Notes under the pieces: generated by a model
The model's input: the letters and a program-made list of their open reading frames with translations, nothing else
What the model was told of the DNA's origin: nothing
The model's database searches: none
Part shown: positions 20,205-29,585 of the stretch, one piece after another
Layout of the letters: each line of letters begins with the position of its first letter
How positions within the stretch are numbered: the stretch's first letter is position 1
Program-made: the position numbers and the translations under genes
From: Micromonospora pisi
GTDB taxonomy: Bacteria > Actinomycetota > Actinomycetes > Mycobacteriales > Micromonosporaceae
Direction of reading: 5' to 3'
DNA: 64,000 nt
Assembly (NCBI RefSeq): GCF_003633685.1
Contig: NZ_RBKT01000001.1
Location: 4,898,001 to 4,962,000, forward strand

Positions 20205-21373
20205 GCGCCCCGGTGTCCTCGCTGGACCTGCTCGACCTCGACGCGCTCCTCTCCGAGGAGGAGCGGCAGATCAGGGCGGTGGTACGCCAACTCGTCGACG
20301 ACCGGGTCCGCCCGCACGTCGCCGGGTGGTACGAGTCCGGTCAGGCGCCGATCCGGGAGTTGGCCGTCGAGTTCGGCAAGGTGGGCCTGCTCGGCATGCA
20401 CCTGACCGGATACGGCTGCGCCGGCGCCTCGGCGGTCGCGTACGGGCTGGCGTGCCTGGAGCTGGAGGCGGGGGACTCCGGGCTGCGGTCGTTGGTGTCG
20501 GTGCAGGGCTCGCTGGCGATGTACGCGATCTGGCGTTACGGCAGCGACGAGCAGAAGCAGCGCTGGTTGCCGACGATGGCGACCGGCGAGACGATCGGCT
20601 GTTTCGGCCTGACCGAGCCCGACCACGGTTCCGACCCGGCCTCGATGGCGACCCGGGCCCGGCGGGACGGCACCGACTGGGTGCTGACCGGCACCAAGAT
20701 GTGGATCACCAACGCGCCGCTGGCCGACGTGGCGGTGATCTGGGCCCGCACCGATGAGGGCATCCGGGGTTTTGTCGTGCCGCTCGACACCCCCGGCGTG
20801 AGCACCCGGGAGATCCGGCAGAAGATGTCGCTGCGCGCCTCCTCGACCGGGGAGATCGTGCTCGATGGCGTACGGCTGCCGGCAACCGCCCAACTGCCGG
20901 CGGCGAGCGGTCTCAAGGCACCGCTCTCCTGTCTGACCGAGGCGCGGTTCGGCATCGTCTGGGGTGCCCTCGGTGCCGCCCGCGACTGCCTGCGGGTGGC
21001 GCTCGACTACGCCGTGCACCGGACCCAGTTCGGTAGGCCGATCGCCGGCTTCCAGCTGACCCAGGCGAAGCTCGCGGACATGGCGGTCGAGTTGCAGAAG
21101 GGCTACCTGCTGGCGCTGCACCTGGGTCGGTTGGCCGACGCCGGTGCGCTCCGCCCGGACCAGGTCAGCGTCGGCAAGCTGAACAACGTCCGGGAGGCGC
21201 TCACGATCGCCCGTGAGTGCCGGACGATCCTCGGCGCCAACGGCATCAGCGGCGAGTACCCGGTACTGCGGCACGCCAGCAACCTGGAGACGGTGCTGAC
21301 CTACGAGGGCACCTCGGAGATCCACCAGCTGGTGATCGGCCAGCGGTTGACCGGGATCGCCGCGTTCAGCTGA
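20201..21373 (+). CDS. Acyl-CoA dehydrogenase, glutaryl-CoA dehydrogenase-like
   Basis: A 390-residue FAD enzyme of the acyl-CoA dehydrogenase family. It shows CFGLTEPDHGSDPASM (flavin and substrate loop), TGTKMWITNAPLADV, HRTQFGRPIAGFQLTQ, and the C-terminal TYEGTSEIHQLVIGQ with the catalytic glutamate in the position used by glutaryl-CoA dehydrogenase. Glutaryl-CoA specificity is therefore likely but not proven. GTG 20201 overlaps the stop of the ParB-like gene by four bases. No ETF or other degradation genes are adjacent. Confidence 0.85.
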   Translation: MSAPVSSLDLLDLDALLSEEERQIRAVVRQLVDDRVRPHVAGWYESGQAPIRELAVEFGKVGLLGMHLTGYGCAGASAVAYGLACLELEAGDSGLRSLVSVQGSLAMYAIWRYGSDEQKQRWLPTMATGETIGCFGLTEPDHGSDPASMATRARRDGTDWVLTGTKMWITNAPLADVAVIWARTDEGIRGFVVPLDTPGVSTREIRQKMSLRASSTGEIVLDGVRLPATAQLPAASGLKAPLSCLTEARFGIVWGALGAARDCLRVALDYAVHRTQFGRPIAGFQLTQAKLADMAVELQKGYLLALHLGRLADAGALRPDQVSVGKLNNVREALTIARECRTILGANGISGEYPVLRHASNLETVLTYEGTSEIHQLVIGQRLTGIAAFS

Positions 21374-21471
21374 CCGTCCGATGGGGTACAGCTACGGCAG
21401 TGGTCGTGTTGTCGCACCCGACCCGTACCGTTTGCGCCAGGAAGACGGTCTGATGAGGACGGTGAGGGCAG

Positions 21472-22305
21472 ATGTCCCGAAGCGGAGATGTCAACGAGCC
21501 CACCCGGGAGTTCCCGGAGTACGCGAAGGGTCAGGCCACGCCGGGCGTGCCGGCGCAGGACCGACGCTGGGCGGCGGACGGCGGCGCCGAGGCGGTCGGT
21601 GAGCCGACCGCTGGAGACGGCGATCCGGAGCCGACCCGGTCCGATCCGGTGCTCACCTCGGAACGCACCCGTGGACGCGGGCTGTTCTGGCTGGCGGGTG
21701 CGCTCGCCGTGGCGCTGGTCCTGGTCCTCGGGGTGCGGGCGACCGGGCTCTGGCCGACCTGGCGCAACCCGTTCGCGCAGGAGACGACCGACCGGAGCCA
21801 GCCTCCGTTGCTCAAGTCGATCCAGGACCTGAGCCGTTATGTCGCGGCGGAGGGCAACTTCCAGGTCGTGATCGACCTTCAGAACGACCGGAAGTACGTG
21901 CCGGACTTCCTGCTCAACGAACGTACGCTTTTTGTCGGCGCGGGGTCAGTTGAGTCGTATGTCGATTTCGCCCGTATTTCCGACGGCGCGGTGATCGAGT
22001 CGGCCGATCGGAAGTCGGTGGAGATCCGGTTGCCCGCGCCGCAACTCGGCGAGCCGAATCTCGACCTTGAGCGGAGCTATGTCTTCGCCGAGGAACGCGG
22101 TCTGTTGAACCGGCTCGGCGAGGTGTTCGGCGGAGATCCGAACCGGCAGCGCGAGGTCTACCAGAAGGCCGAGGAGAGCATCGCCGCCGCCGCCCGGGAC
22201 AGCGGTCTCGGTGACCGGGCGCAGGAGAACACCCGGAAGATGCTTGAGGGTCTGCTCCGTTCGCTGGGCTACGAGAAGGTGACTGTCACCTATACCGCTC
22301 CCTGA
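21472..22305 (+). CDS. DUF4230 single-pass membrane protein
   Basis: A 277-residue protein. Residues 1-69 are hydrophilic and acidic; residues 70-88 (LFWLAGALAVALVLVLGVR) form one membrane helix. The remainder (about 110-277) matches the DUF4230 pattern: LSRYVAAEGNFQVVIDL, VESYVDFARISDGAV and ALGYEKVTVTY-like close. Topology suggests an outward-facing domain. Its role is unknown; it directly precedes envelope glycosylation genes, which may or may not be meaningful. ATG 21472 is the only good start. Confidence 0.78.
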   Translation: MSRSGDVNEPTREFPEYAKGQATPGVPAQDRRWAADGGAEAVGEPTAGDGDPEPTRSDPVLTSERTRGRGLFWLAGALAVALVLVLGVRATGLWPTWRNPFAQETTDRSQPPLLKSIQDLSRYVAAEGNFQVVIDLQNDRKYVPDFLLNERTLFVGAGSVESYVDFARISDGAVIESADRKSVEIRLPAPQLGEPNLDLERSYVFAEERGLLNRLGEVFGGDPNRQREVYQKAEESIAAAARDSGLGDRAQENTRKMLEGLLRSLGYEKVTVTYTAP

Positions 22306-22518
22306 GCGTAGGACTTCGATGACTCGGTGTCATCGCAGGTCAGGGCGGTACGCCGGGTATTCTCCAAGCGTCCACCGGTGGCGACAGAACACAAACGGGA
22401 TATGGCGGTAGTATCCAGCGACGTCTTGAGAAGGCGGCCGATGGTGCACCGTGTTGCCCTTGGTCCGCCGGCCCCTCGCCAATCGATACACCGAGAAATC
22501 GAATCGGGAGAAACGCCT

Positions 22519-23763
22519 GTGGCACCTTCTGTTGCCGGAGACGAGATCGAGGTTACCGTCCTGCTTCCGTGCCTCAACGAGGCCGAGACGTTGGAGATCT
22601 GCGTCACCAAGGCTGTCCGGGCCCTCGCTGAACTGGGTGTCGTCGGCGAGGTCCTGGTCAGCGACAACGGATCGACCGACGGCTCGCAGGAGATCGCGAC
22701 CAGGGCGGGCGCGCGGGTGTCGCACGCACCCATCCGCGGCTACGGCGGCGCGTTGCTCAACGGCATCGCGCAGGCCCGTGGCAAGTACGTGATCATGGGC
22801 GACGCGGACGACTCGTACGACCTGTCCAACCTTGAGCCGTTCATCCGGGAACTGCGGGCCGGGCACGACGTGGTCATGGGTAACCGGTTCCGTGGCGGCA
22901 TCGACAAGGGCGCGATGCCGCCGCTGCACCGCTACCTCGGCAACCCGGTGCTCTCCTGGCTCGGGCGGCGTCTGTTCGGGCTGCGCAACGTCGGCGACTT
23001 CCACTGCGGCATCCGGGGCTTCAACCGGGACCGCATCCGCGACCTCCAGCTCTGCATGCCCGGCATGGAGTTCGCCTCCGAGCTGGTCGTGCGGGCAGCG
23101 CTGAACAACTACGACATCGTCGAGGTTCCGACCACCCTCAAGAAGGACGGCCGCAGCCGCCCGCCGCACCTGCGTACCTGGCGGGACGGCTGGCGTCACC
23201 TGCGCTTCCTGCTCGTCTTCGCCCCGCGCAAGACGCTGATCTGGCCCGGATTCGTCCTCACCGTGCTGGGCCTGCTCGGCACCGCGACGCTCTCCTTCGG
23301 CCCGCTCCAGGTGGCCGGGGTCGGCTTCGACATCAGCACCATGGTCTACACCTGCCTGGCCGTCCTGGTCGGCGCGCAACTTCTGCTCTTCGGTGTCTTC
23401 GCGCTCCTCTACGGGCACACCGAAGGCATCACGACCCAGCAACAGGCGGCCTTCTGGGGCAGGTGGGTCCGGTTCGAGACCTGCACCGCCGCCGGTCTGT
23501 TCCTGGTCCTGCTCGGCCTGGCCGGTTCGATCCTCGCGGTCACCGCGTGGGGGACCAGCGGCTTCGGCGAGCAGAACCTCGCCGAGACCCTTCGGGTCGT
23601 GCTCCCCTCCTCGACGGTGATCGGCCTGGGCATGACCGTGCTCTTCTCCGGGCTCTTCGCCAGCCTGCTCAACCTGCGTCGGGTCAGCCCGAGCGCGCCG
23701 GTCGTCGCGACCCCGACCGACGACGCCCGCAGCGACAGCGACCTCGCGTCGGCGCGGAGCTGA
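22519..23763 (+). CDS. Membrane GT2 glycosyltransferase, polyprenol-phosphate type
   Basis: A 414-residue glycosyltransferase. The N-terminal 240 residues are a GT-A domain (VTVLLPCLNEAETLEICV, the SDNGSTDGS loop, and the DADDSYD metal motif). The C-terminal part has four membrane helices. This plan is that of Dpm1-like enzymes that load a sugar on a polyprenyl phosphate at the inner membrane. GTG 22519 has GGGAG eight bases upstream; starts further up would include a stretch with poor third-position GC. The AftA-like gene begins seven bases after its stop, so it may supply that enzyme's lipid-linked donor. Confidence 0.85.
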   Translation: MAPSVAGDEIEVTVLLPCLNEAETLEICVTKAVRALAELGVVGEVLVSDNGSTDGSQEIATRAGARVSHAPIRGYGGALLNGIAQARGKYVIMGDADDSYDLSNLEPFIRELRAGHDVVMGNRFRGGIDKGAMPPLHRYLGNPVLSWLGRRLFGLRNVGDFHCGIRGFNRDRIRDLQLCMPGMEFASELVVRAALNNYDIVEVPTTLKKDGRSRPPHLRTWRDGWRHLRFLLVFAPRKTLIWPGFVLTVLGLLGTATLSFGPLQVAGVGFDISTMVYTCLAVLVGAQLLLFGVFALLYGHTEGITTQQQAAFWGRWVRFETCTAAGLFLVLLGLAGSILAVTAWGTSGFGEQNLAETLRVVLPSSTVIGLGMTVLFSGLFASLLNLRRVSPSAPVVATPTDDARSDSDLASARS

Positions 23764-23770
23764 GCAAGCA

Positions 23771-25762
23771 GTGACGCTCCAGACGACGCCCGGCGAGTCC
23801 GGCCGGCCGATCGAGGCCGACCTGATCAAACCCGACGAGGCGGATGTGTCGACCGAAGACCGTGAGCCGGTCACCAAGCCCGTGGCGAAGCCGGCCGAGC
23901 CGGCCGAGTCCACCGGGCTGGTGACCGGCCCGGCCGAGCCGGCCGGCTCCGGCCCCGTCGCCGCCGAGGCGACGACGGGGCGTCGGGTGCCGGGCTGGCT
24001 GGGCAACAGCGGCACGATCGCCCTGCTCAGCTGGCTGGTGGGGACCCCGGTCGCGGTCGGAATCCCGAAGGTGATCGACCGGAATCCGTTCTCGGCCGGT
24101 GCCTCGACCATTCCGCTCGCGGCAGCATTCCTGCTGATCATCGGGGTTTTCCTGCTGGCCCGGCGTTGGTCCGGTGAGGTGGCCGCGGGTCTCGCCGCCG
24201 GTCTGGGTGCCGCCTGGACCGTGCTGATGCTGCGTTCCGCTCTGAACGGCACCCCGTTCGGCTTCGCCGGCCTCGTCGGCGACATGGGCCGGATGTCCGC
24301 GGCGGCGACCCGCTACACCACCACCATCGCCAGCAGCGACACCCTGGTGCACGGGCTGCCGTCGGAGTACCCGCCGTTCTACGCCTGGCTGATCGGCCGG
24401 GCGTCGGTGCTGTTGGACGAACCGGCCTGGCGGCTGCTCGCCGACGCCGAAGTGATCTTCAGTTCCGCCGCGGTGCTCGCCGCGTTCCTCCTCTGGCGCC
24501 GGCTGGTCGGTCCCTGGGTGGCCCTGGCGATCTCCGCGCTGACCCTCGCCACCTGGTCGGACCCGCGTAAGGCGTTCGAGGTGCTGACGTTGGCGATCTT
24601 CGTACCGTGGGCGCTGGAGGTCTTCGCCCGCCCGACCCGGCGGCGGATGCACTGGCTGCCGGCCGGTCTGCTCGGCGGGTTCATCGTGATCACCTACCAG
24701 GCGTGGATGGTCTACGCGGCCATCGGTCTGATCGCCCTGATCGTGATCGCCTGGCGGACCGAGCCGGACCGCTGGGCCTACCTGCGCCGACTGGGCCTGA
24801 TCGTGCTGGTCTCGTTCGTCGTGGCGTCCTGGTACATCGTGCCCTTCGGCTGGGCCAGCCTGACCGAGGGCGGACAGTCGATCTCCGACCTGTACGTCTC
24901 GAGCTCGCTGAACGCCGGGCTCTTCCCGTTCCTCGACGTCAACCCGCTCGGGCTGCTGCAACTGGTCGGCCTGGTCGGCCTGGTGTGGTTGTGGCGCTCG
25001 GTCTGGTGGGCCCGCCCGCTGATGCTGCTGGTCATCTCCGCGTACGGCTACCGGTTGATCTCGATGGTCCGGTACGTGCTCACCCAGCACACCGGTTTCA
25101 TGCACTACACCGCCCGGCTCTACGGGGTGCTGCTCACCATCGCCGGGGTACTGGTACTGGCGCACCTGGTCCCGATGGTGCTGCGGCGGCTGCGGCTGAC
25201 CCCGCCCCGGCTGGCCGGCGCGGCGCTGCTCGCGGTCATCCTCGCCTGGACGGCGACCGGCTTCACCAACGCCTGGATGCCGGAAACCGGCAGCAAGTAC
25301 GCGATCAGCGCGCACACCGAACCGCTGCCCGGCGGCGGGTACCCGACGTACGCCCCGAAGGAGGGACGTCGTTCCGGGTTCCCGATCACCCAGGTCGAGC
25401 AGGCGGTCGAGGAGGTGCTCGGCCCGGACGCGCAGCCGGTGACCCTCTCCACCGACGACCGGGTCTTCTCGTTCCTGCCCTGGCCGGGCTTCATGGACAA
25501 CGACCGCACCGCCGGCAGCACGCTGTCCCGCTGGGACGACCGGCTCGCCGAGGTGAAGGAACTGGCCGCGACCAGGGACCCGGCGGCGTTCGCGGCCAAG
25601 GCGGCGAACCTCGGCGAGTTCGGGGGGATCCAGGTGTTCGTGCTGAGCGAGCAACCGGACGGCTGGGCCTGGCGCAGCCAGCGCTTCACCCCGGACCAGT
25701 TCTCGTCGCAGTACTGGACCGTGATCGACCTGGACAACGTGGTGGTGGCCGTCCGGCGGTGA
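23771..25762 (+). CDS. AftA-like arabinofuranosyltransferase (GT-C membrane protein)
   Basis: A 663-residue protein. A hydrophilic 75-residue N terminus precedes about 11 membrane helices, then a 150-residue outward-facing C-terminal domain. The loop [17 protein letters not shown] resembles the acceptor/donor loop of AftA, which adds the first arabinofuranose to galactan from decaprenyl-phosphoryl-arabinose. [14 protein letters not shown] and [16 protein letters not shown] also fit AftA_N/C families as I recall them. Size matches (Rv3792 is about 640). The donor-type GT2 upstream supports a wall arabinan role. Final specificity is inferred. Confidence 0.65.
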   Translation: MTLQTTPGESGRPIEADLIKPDEADVSTEDREPVTKPVAKPAEPAESTGLVTGPAEPAGSGPVAAEATTGRRVPGWLGNSGTIALLSWLVGTPVAVGIPKVIDRNPFSAGASTIPLAAAFLLIIGVFLLARRWSGEVAAGLAAGLGAAWTVLMLRSALNGTPFGFAGLVGDMGRMSAAATRYTTTIASSDTLVHGLPSEYPPFYAWLIGRASVLLDEPAWRLLADAEVIFSSAAVLAAFLLWRRLVGPWVALAISALTLATWSDPRKAFEVLTLAIFVPWALEVFARPTRRRMHWLPAGLLGGFIVITYQAWMVYAAIGLIALIVIAWRTEPDRWAYLRRLGLIVLVSFVVASWYIVPFGWASLTEGGQSISDLYVSSSLNAGLFPFLDVNPLGLLQLVGLVGLVWLWRSVWWARPLMLLVISAYGYRLISMVRYVLTQHTGFMHYTARLYGVLLTIAGVLVLAHLVPMVLRRLRLTPPRLAGAALLAVILAWTATGFTNAWMPETGSKYAISAHTEPLPGGGYPTYAPKEGRRSGFPITQVEQAVEEVLGPDAQPVTLSTDDRVFSFLPWPGFMDNDRTAGSTLSRWDDRLAEVKELAATRDPAAFAAKAANLGEFGGIQVFVLSEQPDGWAWRSQRFTPDQFSSQYWTVIDLDNVVVAVRR

Positions 25763-25801
25763 GCCGGGGCTCCACCGACCCACCGTCAGACCGTTGTGTC
25801 G

Positions 25802-25834
25802 ACCGGGGCCGCACCCGCGAGGGGCGGCCCCGGT
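25802..25834 (+). terminator. Hairpin terminator after the AftA-like gene
   Basis: ACCGGGGCCGC at 25802-25812 pairs perfectly with GCGGCCCCGGT at 25824-25834 around an 11-base loop, followed by TCGTCTT. It lies 40 bases past the stop and separates this gene from the convergent pspC gene. Confidence 0.75.
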
Positions 25835-25899
25835 TCGTCTTCCGGCTACACCCGGGCAACGGTCCCGGAGCCGGTCCCGCCCGGCGGTGCGCTGCCGCC

Positions 25900-26109
25900 T
25901 CAGTTGGCCGCGTACGCCTGCCGCTGGTCCTCGTTCGGCATGATGATCCAGAGCGCCAGGTAGACCAGCACCTGCGTACCGGGCAGGATCAGCGACAGCA
26001 CGAAGATGAGTCGGACCATTCCGGCGGAGAGGCCGAAGCGGCGGGCCAGACCGGCGCAGACTCCGGCGATCATGCGGTGGTCCCGGGGGCGTACCAGTTT
26101 GCGACTCAT
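25900..26109 (-). CDS. PspC-domain membrane protein
   Basis: A 69-residue stand-alone PspC domain. [24 protein letters not shown] is followed by a membrane helix ([13 protein letters not shown]...[11 protein letters not shown]) and a short polar tail. PspC domains occur in envelope-stress systems, where they sense membrane damage; single-domain copies are common in actinobacteria and their job is unclear. ATG 26109 has GGGAG upstream. It is divergent from sdaA and lies inside the envelope gene region. Confidence 0.88.
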   Translation of the reverse strand: MSRKLVRPRDHRMIAGVCAGLARRFGLSAGMVRLIFVLSLILPGTQVLVYLALWIIMPNEDQRQAYAAN

Positions 26110-26343
26110 GGTCGTCGTCTCCCACTCTGCGGCGGTCCGCCGCGTCTCTATCCACCGTACGAACGGACGTCGAGGACGCCGTCCGCCCTGAGGCCGATTC
26201 GGTGCACCCGTACCCGTAGGTGCTTACCCCGGTCGGCCGCTCCGGACGCATGCTGGAGAGGACGGGTAGGCTCGCCGATCGGTGCTGGCCTGACCGACGG
26301 CAACGGAGCCGATGCGGCAGCGCGGGCGGTGGGAGGAGGATCG

Positions 26344-27738
26344 ATGATCAGCGTCTTCGATCTGTTCACGGTGGGAATCGGGCCATCCAGTTCGCACACG
26401 GTGGGGCCGATGCGGGCGGCACGTACCTTCGCCGCCGGGCTCAAGGCCGACGGTCTGCTCGCCGGCACCACCCGCATCCACGCCGAACTGTTCGGCTCGC
26501 TCGGCGCCACCGGCCACGGCCACGGCAGTGACCGGGCTGTTCTGCTCGGACTCACCGGGGAGGCCCCCGAGTCGGTCGACCCGGACCAGGTCGACGCGGC
26601 GGTGGCGGAGATCCGGGAAACCGGGCGACTGGCCGTGCTCGGCGCGCACACCATCGACTTCGACCCGAACCGTGACCTGGTGCTGCACCGCCGCCGCGCG
26701 TTGCCGTACCACCCGAACGGAATGACCTTCACCGCGTACGACGAGACCGGCGAGGTGGTACGCGGCCGGACGTACTACTCGGTCGGCGGTGGGTTCGTGG
26801 TGGACGAGGCTGCGGCCGGAGCCGACCGGATCATCGCCGACCCGACCCGGGTGCCGTACCCGTTCAGCACCGGCGCCGAACTACTGCGGGTGACCGAGGA
26901 GACCGGTCTGTCGATCAGCGGCGTGATGTTCGCGAACGAGCGGGCCCGGCGGAGCGCCGACGAGATCCGTACCGGCCTGCTGGAGATCTGGCGGGTGATG
27001 CAGGAGTGCGTGGAACGGGGCAGCCACCGTGACGGTGTGCTCCCGGGCGGCCTGAAGGTACGGCGCCGGGCGGCGGAGCTGCGGCGGGCCCTGTCGGCGG
27101 AGCGCGGACCCGGGTCGACCGGCACCGGTGGGGCCGAGGACCCGCTGCGGGTGATGGACTGGGTGACCCTGTTCGCGCTCGCGGTCAACGAGGAGAACGC
27201 CGCCGGTGGCCGGGTGGTGACCGCGCCGACCAACGGTGCCGCCGGCATCATTCCGGCGGTGCTGCACTACTACACCCGGTTCGTCGCCACCGCGTCACCG
27301 GACGGGGTGATCCGCTTCCTGCTCGCCGCAGCCGCGATCGGCGTGTTGTTCAAGGAGAACGCGTCGATCTCCGGGGCCGAGGTCGGCTGCCAGGGCGAGG
27401 TCGGCTCGGCCTGCTCGATGGCGGCGGCCGGGTTGGCCGAGGCGCTCGGCGGCACCGCCGCCCAGGTGGAGAACGCGGCGGAAATCGGCATGGAGCACAA
27501 CCTGGGGCTGACCTGCGACCCCGTCGGCGGCCTGGTCCAGATTCCCTGCATCGAGCGGAACGCGGTGGCGAGCATCAAGGCGATCACCGCCGCCCGGCTG
27601 GCGCTGCGCGGGGACGGCGTACACACCGTCTCGCTGGACAAAGTGATCAAGACCATGCGAGAGACCGGCGCGGATATGAAGGTGAAGTACAAGGAGACAG
27701 CACGAGGTGGGCTCGCGGTCAATGTCATCGAATGCTGA
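26344..27738 (+). CDS. sdaA: L-serine ammonia-lyase (single-chain, iron-sulfur)
   Basis: A 464-residue enzyme converting L-serine to pyruvate and ammonia. The N-terminal beta domain opens with [21 protein letters not shown]; the catalytic alpha domain includes [19 protein letters not shown]. Cluster-binding cysteines are visible in [14 protein letters not shown] and in [18 protein letters not shown]. It is the fused one-chain form. ATG 26344 has GGGAGGAGG upstream; an open frame continues far 5' but is a shadow of the neighbouring gene. It acts opposite to serC, which lies 12 kb away. Confidence 0.93.
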   Translation: MISVFDLFTVGIGPSSSHTVGPMRAARTFAAGLKADGLLAGTTRIHAELFGSLGATGHGHGSDRAVLLGLTGEAPESVDPDQVDAAVAEIRETGRLAVLGAHTIDFDPNRDLVLHRRRALPYHPNGMTFTAYDETGEVVRGRTYYSVGGGFVVDEAAAGADRIIADPTRVPYPFSTGAELLRVTEETGLSISGVMFANERARRSADEIRTGLLEIWRVMQECVERGSHRDGVLPGGLKVRRRAAELRRALSAERGPGSTGTGGAEDPLRVMDWVTLFALAVNEENAAGGRVVTAPTNGAAGIIPAVLHYYTRFVATASPDGVIRFLLAAAAIGVLFKENASISGAEVGCQGEVGSACSMAAAGLAEALGGTAAQVENAAEIGMEHNLGLTCDPVGGLVQIPCIERNAVASIKAITAARLALRGDGVHTVSLDKVIKTMRETGADMKVKYKETARGGLAVNVIEC

Positions 27739-28026
27739 GGAGGCGCGGATCGGCGTCCCTGACGCTTGGAGTGCGGCCGGCACCGCCTACCGAGCGTGCT
27801 GACCGACTGCTAACCTATGGCGCGTCAGCGGCCCGTTCAGGCGAGGCCCGCAGCGGCGGTCTGGGTGCCGTGTCCGATTTTCGGCACGAGACGCGGGAGC
27901 ACAATAGCTGTTAGGGCGGTCGCGGACGGTGACCGGGAGAGGTCAACACGTGATCCGTACCGGACGCGTCGGTGGATCATTCCGGCGCAGCCGCCCTCGA
28001 TCATTCCTCAGTTCGGGAAGGCGGCC

Positions 28027-28839
28027 ATGACAACGAGCGTCGCGAGTGTGTGGAGCCATCGCAACGCACTGCGGCTGCTGGTCCGGCGGGATCTGGCGGT
28101 CAAGTACCAGCAGTCGTTCCTCGGCTATTTCTGGTCGCTGCTCGAACCGCTCGCGATGGGCGCCATCTACTGGTTCGTCTTCGGTGTGCTCTACGGCACA
28201 GGCACCCACACCGGTCCGGCGAAGGATTCGTACCCGCTCTTCCTCATCACCGGGATCTTCGCCTGGATGTGGACGAACTCCGCGATCAGCGAGGCGACCA
28301 GCGCCCTCACCGGGCAGGCCCGGCTGATCACGACGATGAAGGTCCCCCGCGAGGTCTTTCCGATCGGGCGGGTGATCGGCCGGTTCGCCGAGTACCTCGC
28401 CGGTATCCCGGTCCTGGTGGTGCTCGCCGCCTACTTCGGTGAGCTGCACTTCGGCTGGGAGTTGCTGGCGCTGCCGCTCGCGGTGGTGTTGCAGACCATC
28501 CTGCTCACCGGCGTCGCGCTGCTCCTGTCGTCGTTGAACGTGCTGCTGCGGGACGTGGACCGGCTGATGCGGCTCTTCACCCGGCTGCTCTTCTACGGCA
28601 CGCCGATCATCTACCCGCTCCAGCTCGTCCAGGATTCCGGTCTGCCGTCCTGGGTGCGAACGCTGTATGAGCTCAATCCGCTGGTCGGCATCTTCGAGCT
28701 TTTCCGCGCTATCTGGTACCCGTCGGAATTCCCCAATGCCTGGCTGCTCTCCGTTTCGGTGGTCGGCAGTCTGGTGCTGTTCTTCGGCGGCTGGTGGGTC
28801 TTCCGCCGGCTCGAGCCCGCCGTGCTCAAGGAGCTGTAG
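28027..28839 (+). CDS. Polymer ABC exporter permease, TagG/Wzm-like
   Basis: A 270-residue ABC-2 permease with six membrane helices. VRRDLAVKYQQSFLGYFWSLLEPL is the family's amphipathic N-terminal signature, and NPLVGIFELFRAIWYP its C-terminal mark. With the next gene it forms a two-component exporter of a lipid-linked wall polymer (teichoic-acid or O-antigen type). ATG 28027 has GGAAGGCGG upstream. The 288 bp before it hold no gene and probably the promoter of the unit reaching to 36.2 kb. The stop TAG shares one base with the ATPase start. Confidence 0.9.
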   Translation: MTTSVASVWSHRNALRLLVRRDLAVKYQQSFLGYFWSLLEPLAMGAIYWFVFGVLYGTGTHTGPAKDSYPLFLITGIFAWMWTNSAISEATSALTGQARLITTMKVPREVFPIGRVIGRFAEYLAGIPVLVVLAAYFGELHFGWELLALPLAVVLQTILLTGVALLLSSLNVLLRDVDRLMRLFTRLLFYGTPIIYPLQLVQDSGLPSWVRTLYELNPLVGIFELFRAIWYPSEFPNAWLLSVSVVGSLVLFFGGWWVFRRLEPAVLKEL

Positions 28840-29585
28840 TGAGCAAGCCGATCATCGAGGCGCACGACCTCGGCATCCAGTTCGTCCGTGGCCGGCGCCG
28901 GCAACTGCGCCTGCGTGAGATGTTCATCCACCGGGGTGGGCGGCAGCCGGCGGCGAACGAGTTCTGGCCGTTGCGCAACGTGTCGTTCGAGGTCCAGGCC
29001 GGCGACGCGGTCGGCGTCATCGGCAAGAACGGCACCGGCAAGAGCACACTGCTCCGGTTGATCGCCGGGGTGTTGATCCAGGACGAGGGGACGATCACCG
29101 TACGTGGTGAGGTGGCCCCGCTGCTGGAGCTCTCCGCCGGTTTCTCCAACGACCTCACCGGGCGGGAGAACGTCCACCTGGTCGGCTCCCTGCACGGGCT
29201 GAGTTCCCAGTACCTCAAGAACCAGTTCGACGAGATCGTGTCGTTCGCCGGGGAGCAGGTCGAGAAGGCCATCGACACCCCGGTACGGCACTACTCGTCC
29301 GGTATGAAGGTCCGGTTGGGCTTCTCGGTCATCTCGCACCTCCAGCACCCGATCCTGCTGATGGACGAGGTGATGGCGGTGGGCGACACCGATTTCCGCA
29401 AGAAGTGCTACGCCACCATCGAACGGATGCTCGGTGAGGGACGTTCGCTGGTGCTCGTCTCGCACAACGAGAACGACCTGACCCGTTTCTGCAACCGTGG
29501 GCTCTACTTCAGCGCCGGCAAGTTGCTGATCGACGGCACCGTCCGTGAGGCACTCGACGCGTACAACAACGTGGTCCGGACGTGA
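28839..29585 (+). CDS. Polymer ABC exporter ATPase, TagH/Wzt-like
   Basis: A 248-residue ATPase. Walker A is G62-KNGTGKST70, the signature is YSSGMKVRLGFS (the variant typical of polymer exporters), Walker B is ILLMDEVMAVGD and the switch histidine is in VSHNEND. A basic 30-residue insert (RGRRRQLRLREMF) precedes the core. It lacks the C-terminal carbohydrate-binding domain of some Wzt proteins, so no cap recognition is expected. It starts at GTG 28839, overlapping the permease stop by one base, and overlaps the next gene by four bases. Confidence 0.92.
   Translation: MSKPIIEAHDLGIQFVRGRRRQLRLREMFIHRGGRQPAANEFWPLRNVSFEVQAGDAVGVIGKNGTGKSTLLRLIAGVLIQDEGTITVRGEVAPLLELSAGFSNDLTGRENVHLVGSLHGLSSQYLKNQFDEIVSFAGEQVEKAIDTPVRHYSSGMKVRLGFSVISHLQHPILLMDEVMAVGDTDFRKKCYATIERMLGEGRSLVLVSHNENDLTRFCNRGLYFSAGKLLIDGTVREALDAYNNVVRT

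Noticed and set aside
23684-26251. Minus-strand open frame of 855 codons
   Set aside because: It is antisense to the GT2 and AftA-like genes, has shadow composition (Gly/Gln/Arg/Pro) and also runs across pspC.
24607-26343. Plus-strand open frame running from inside the AftA-like gene into sdaA (over 1000 codons in total)
   Set aside because: Its first 580 codons are a Gly/Arg/Pro-rich shadow of another frame; sdaA homology and a strong ribosome site begin at ATG 26344.
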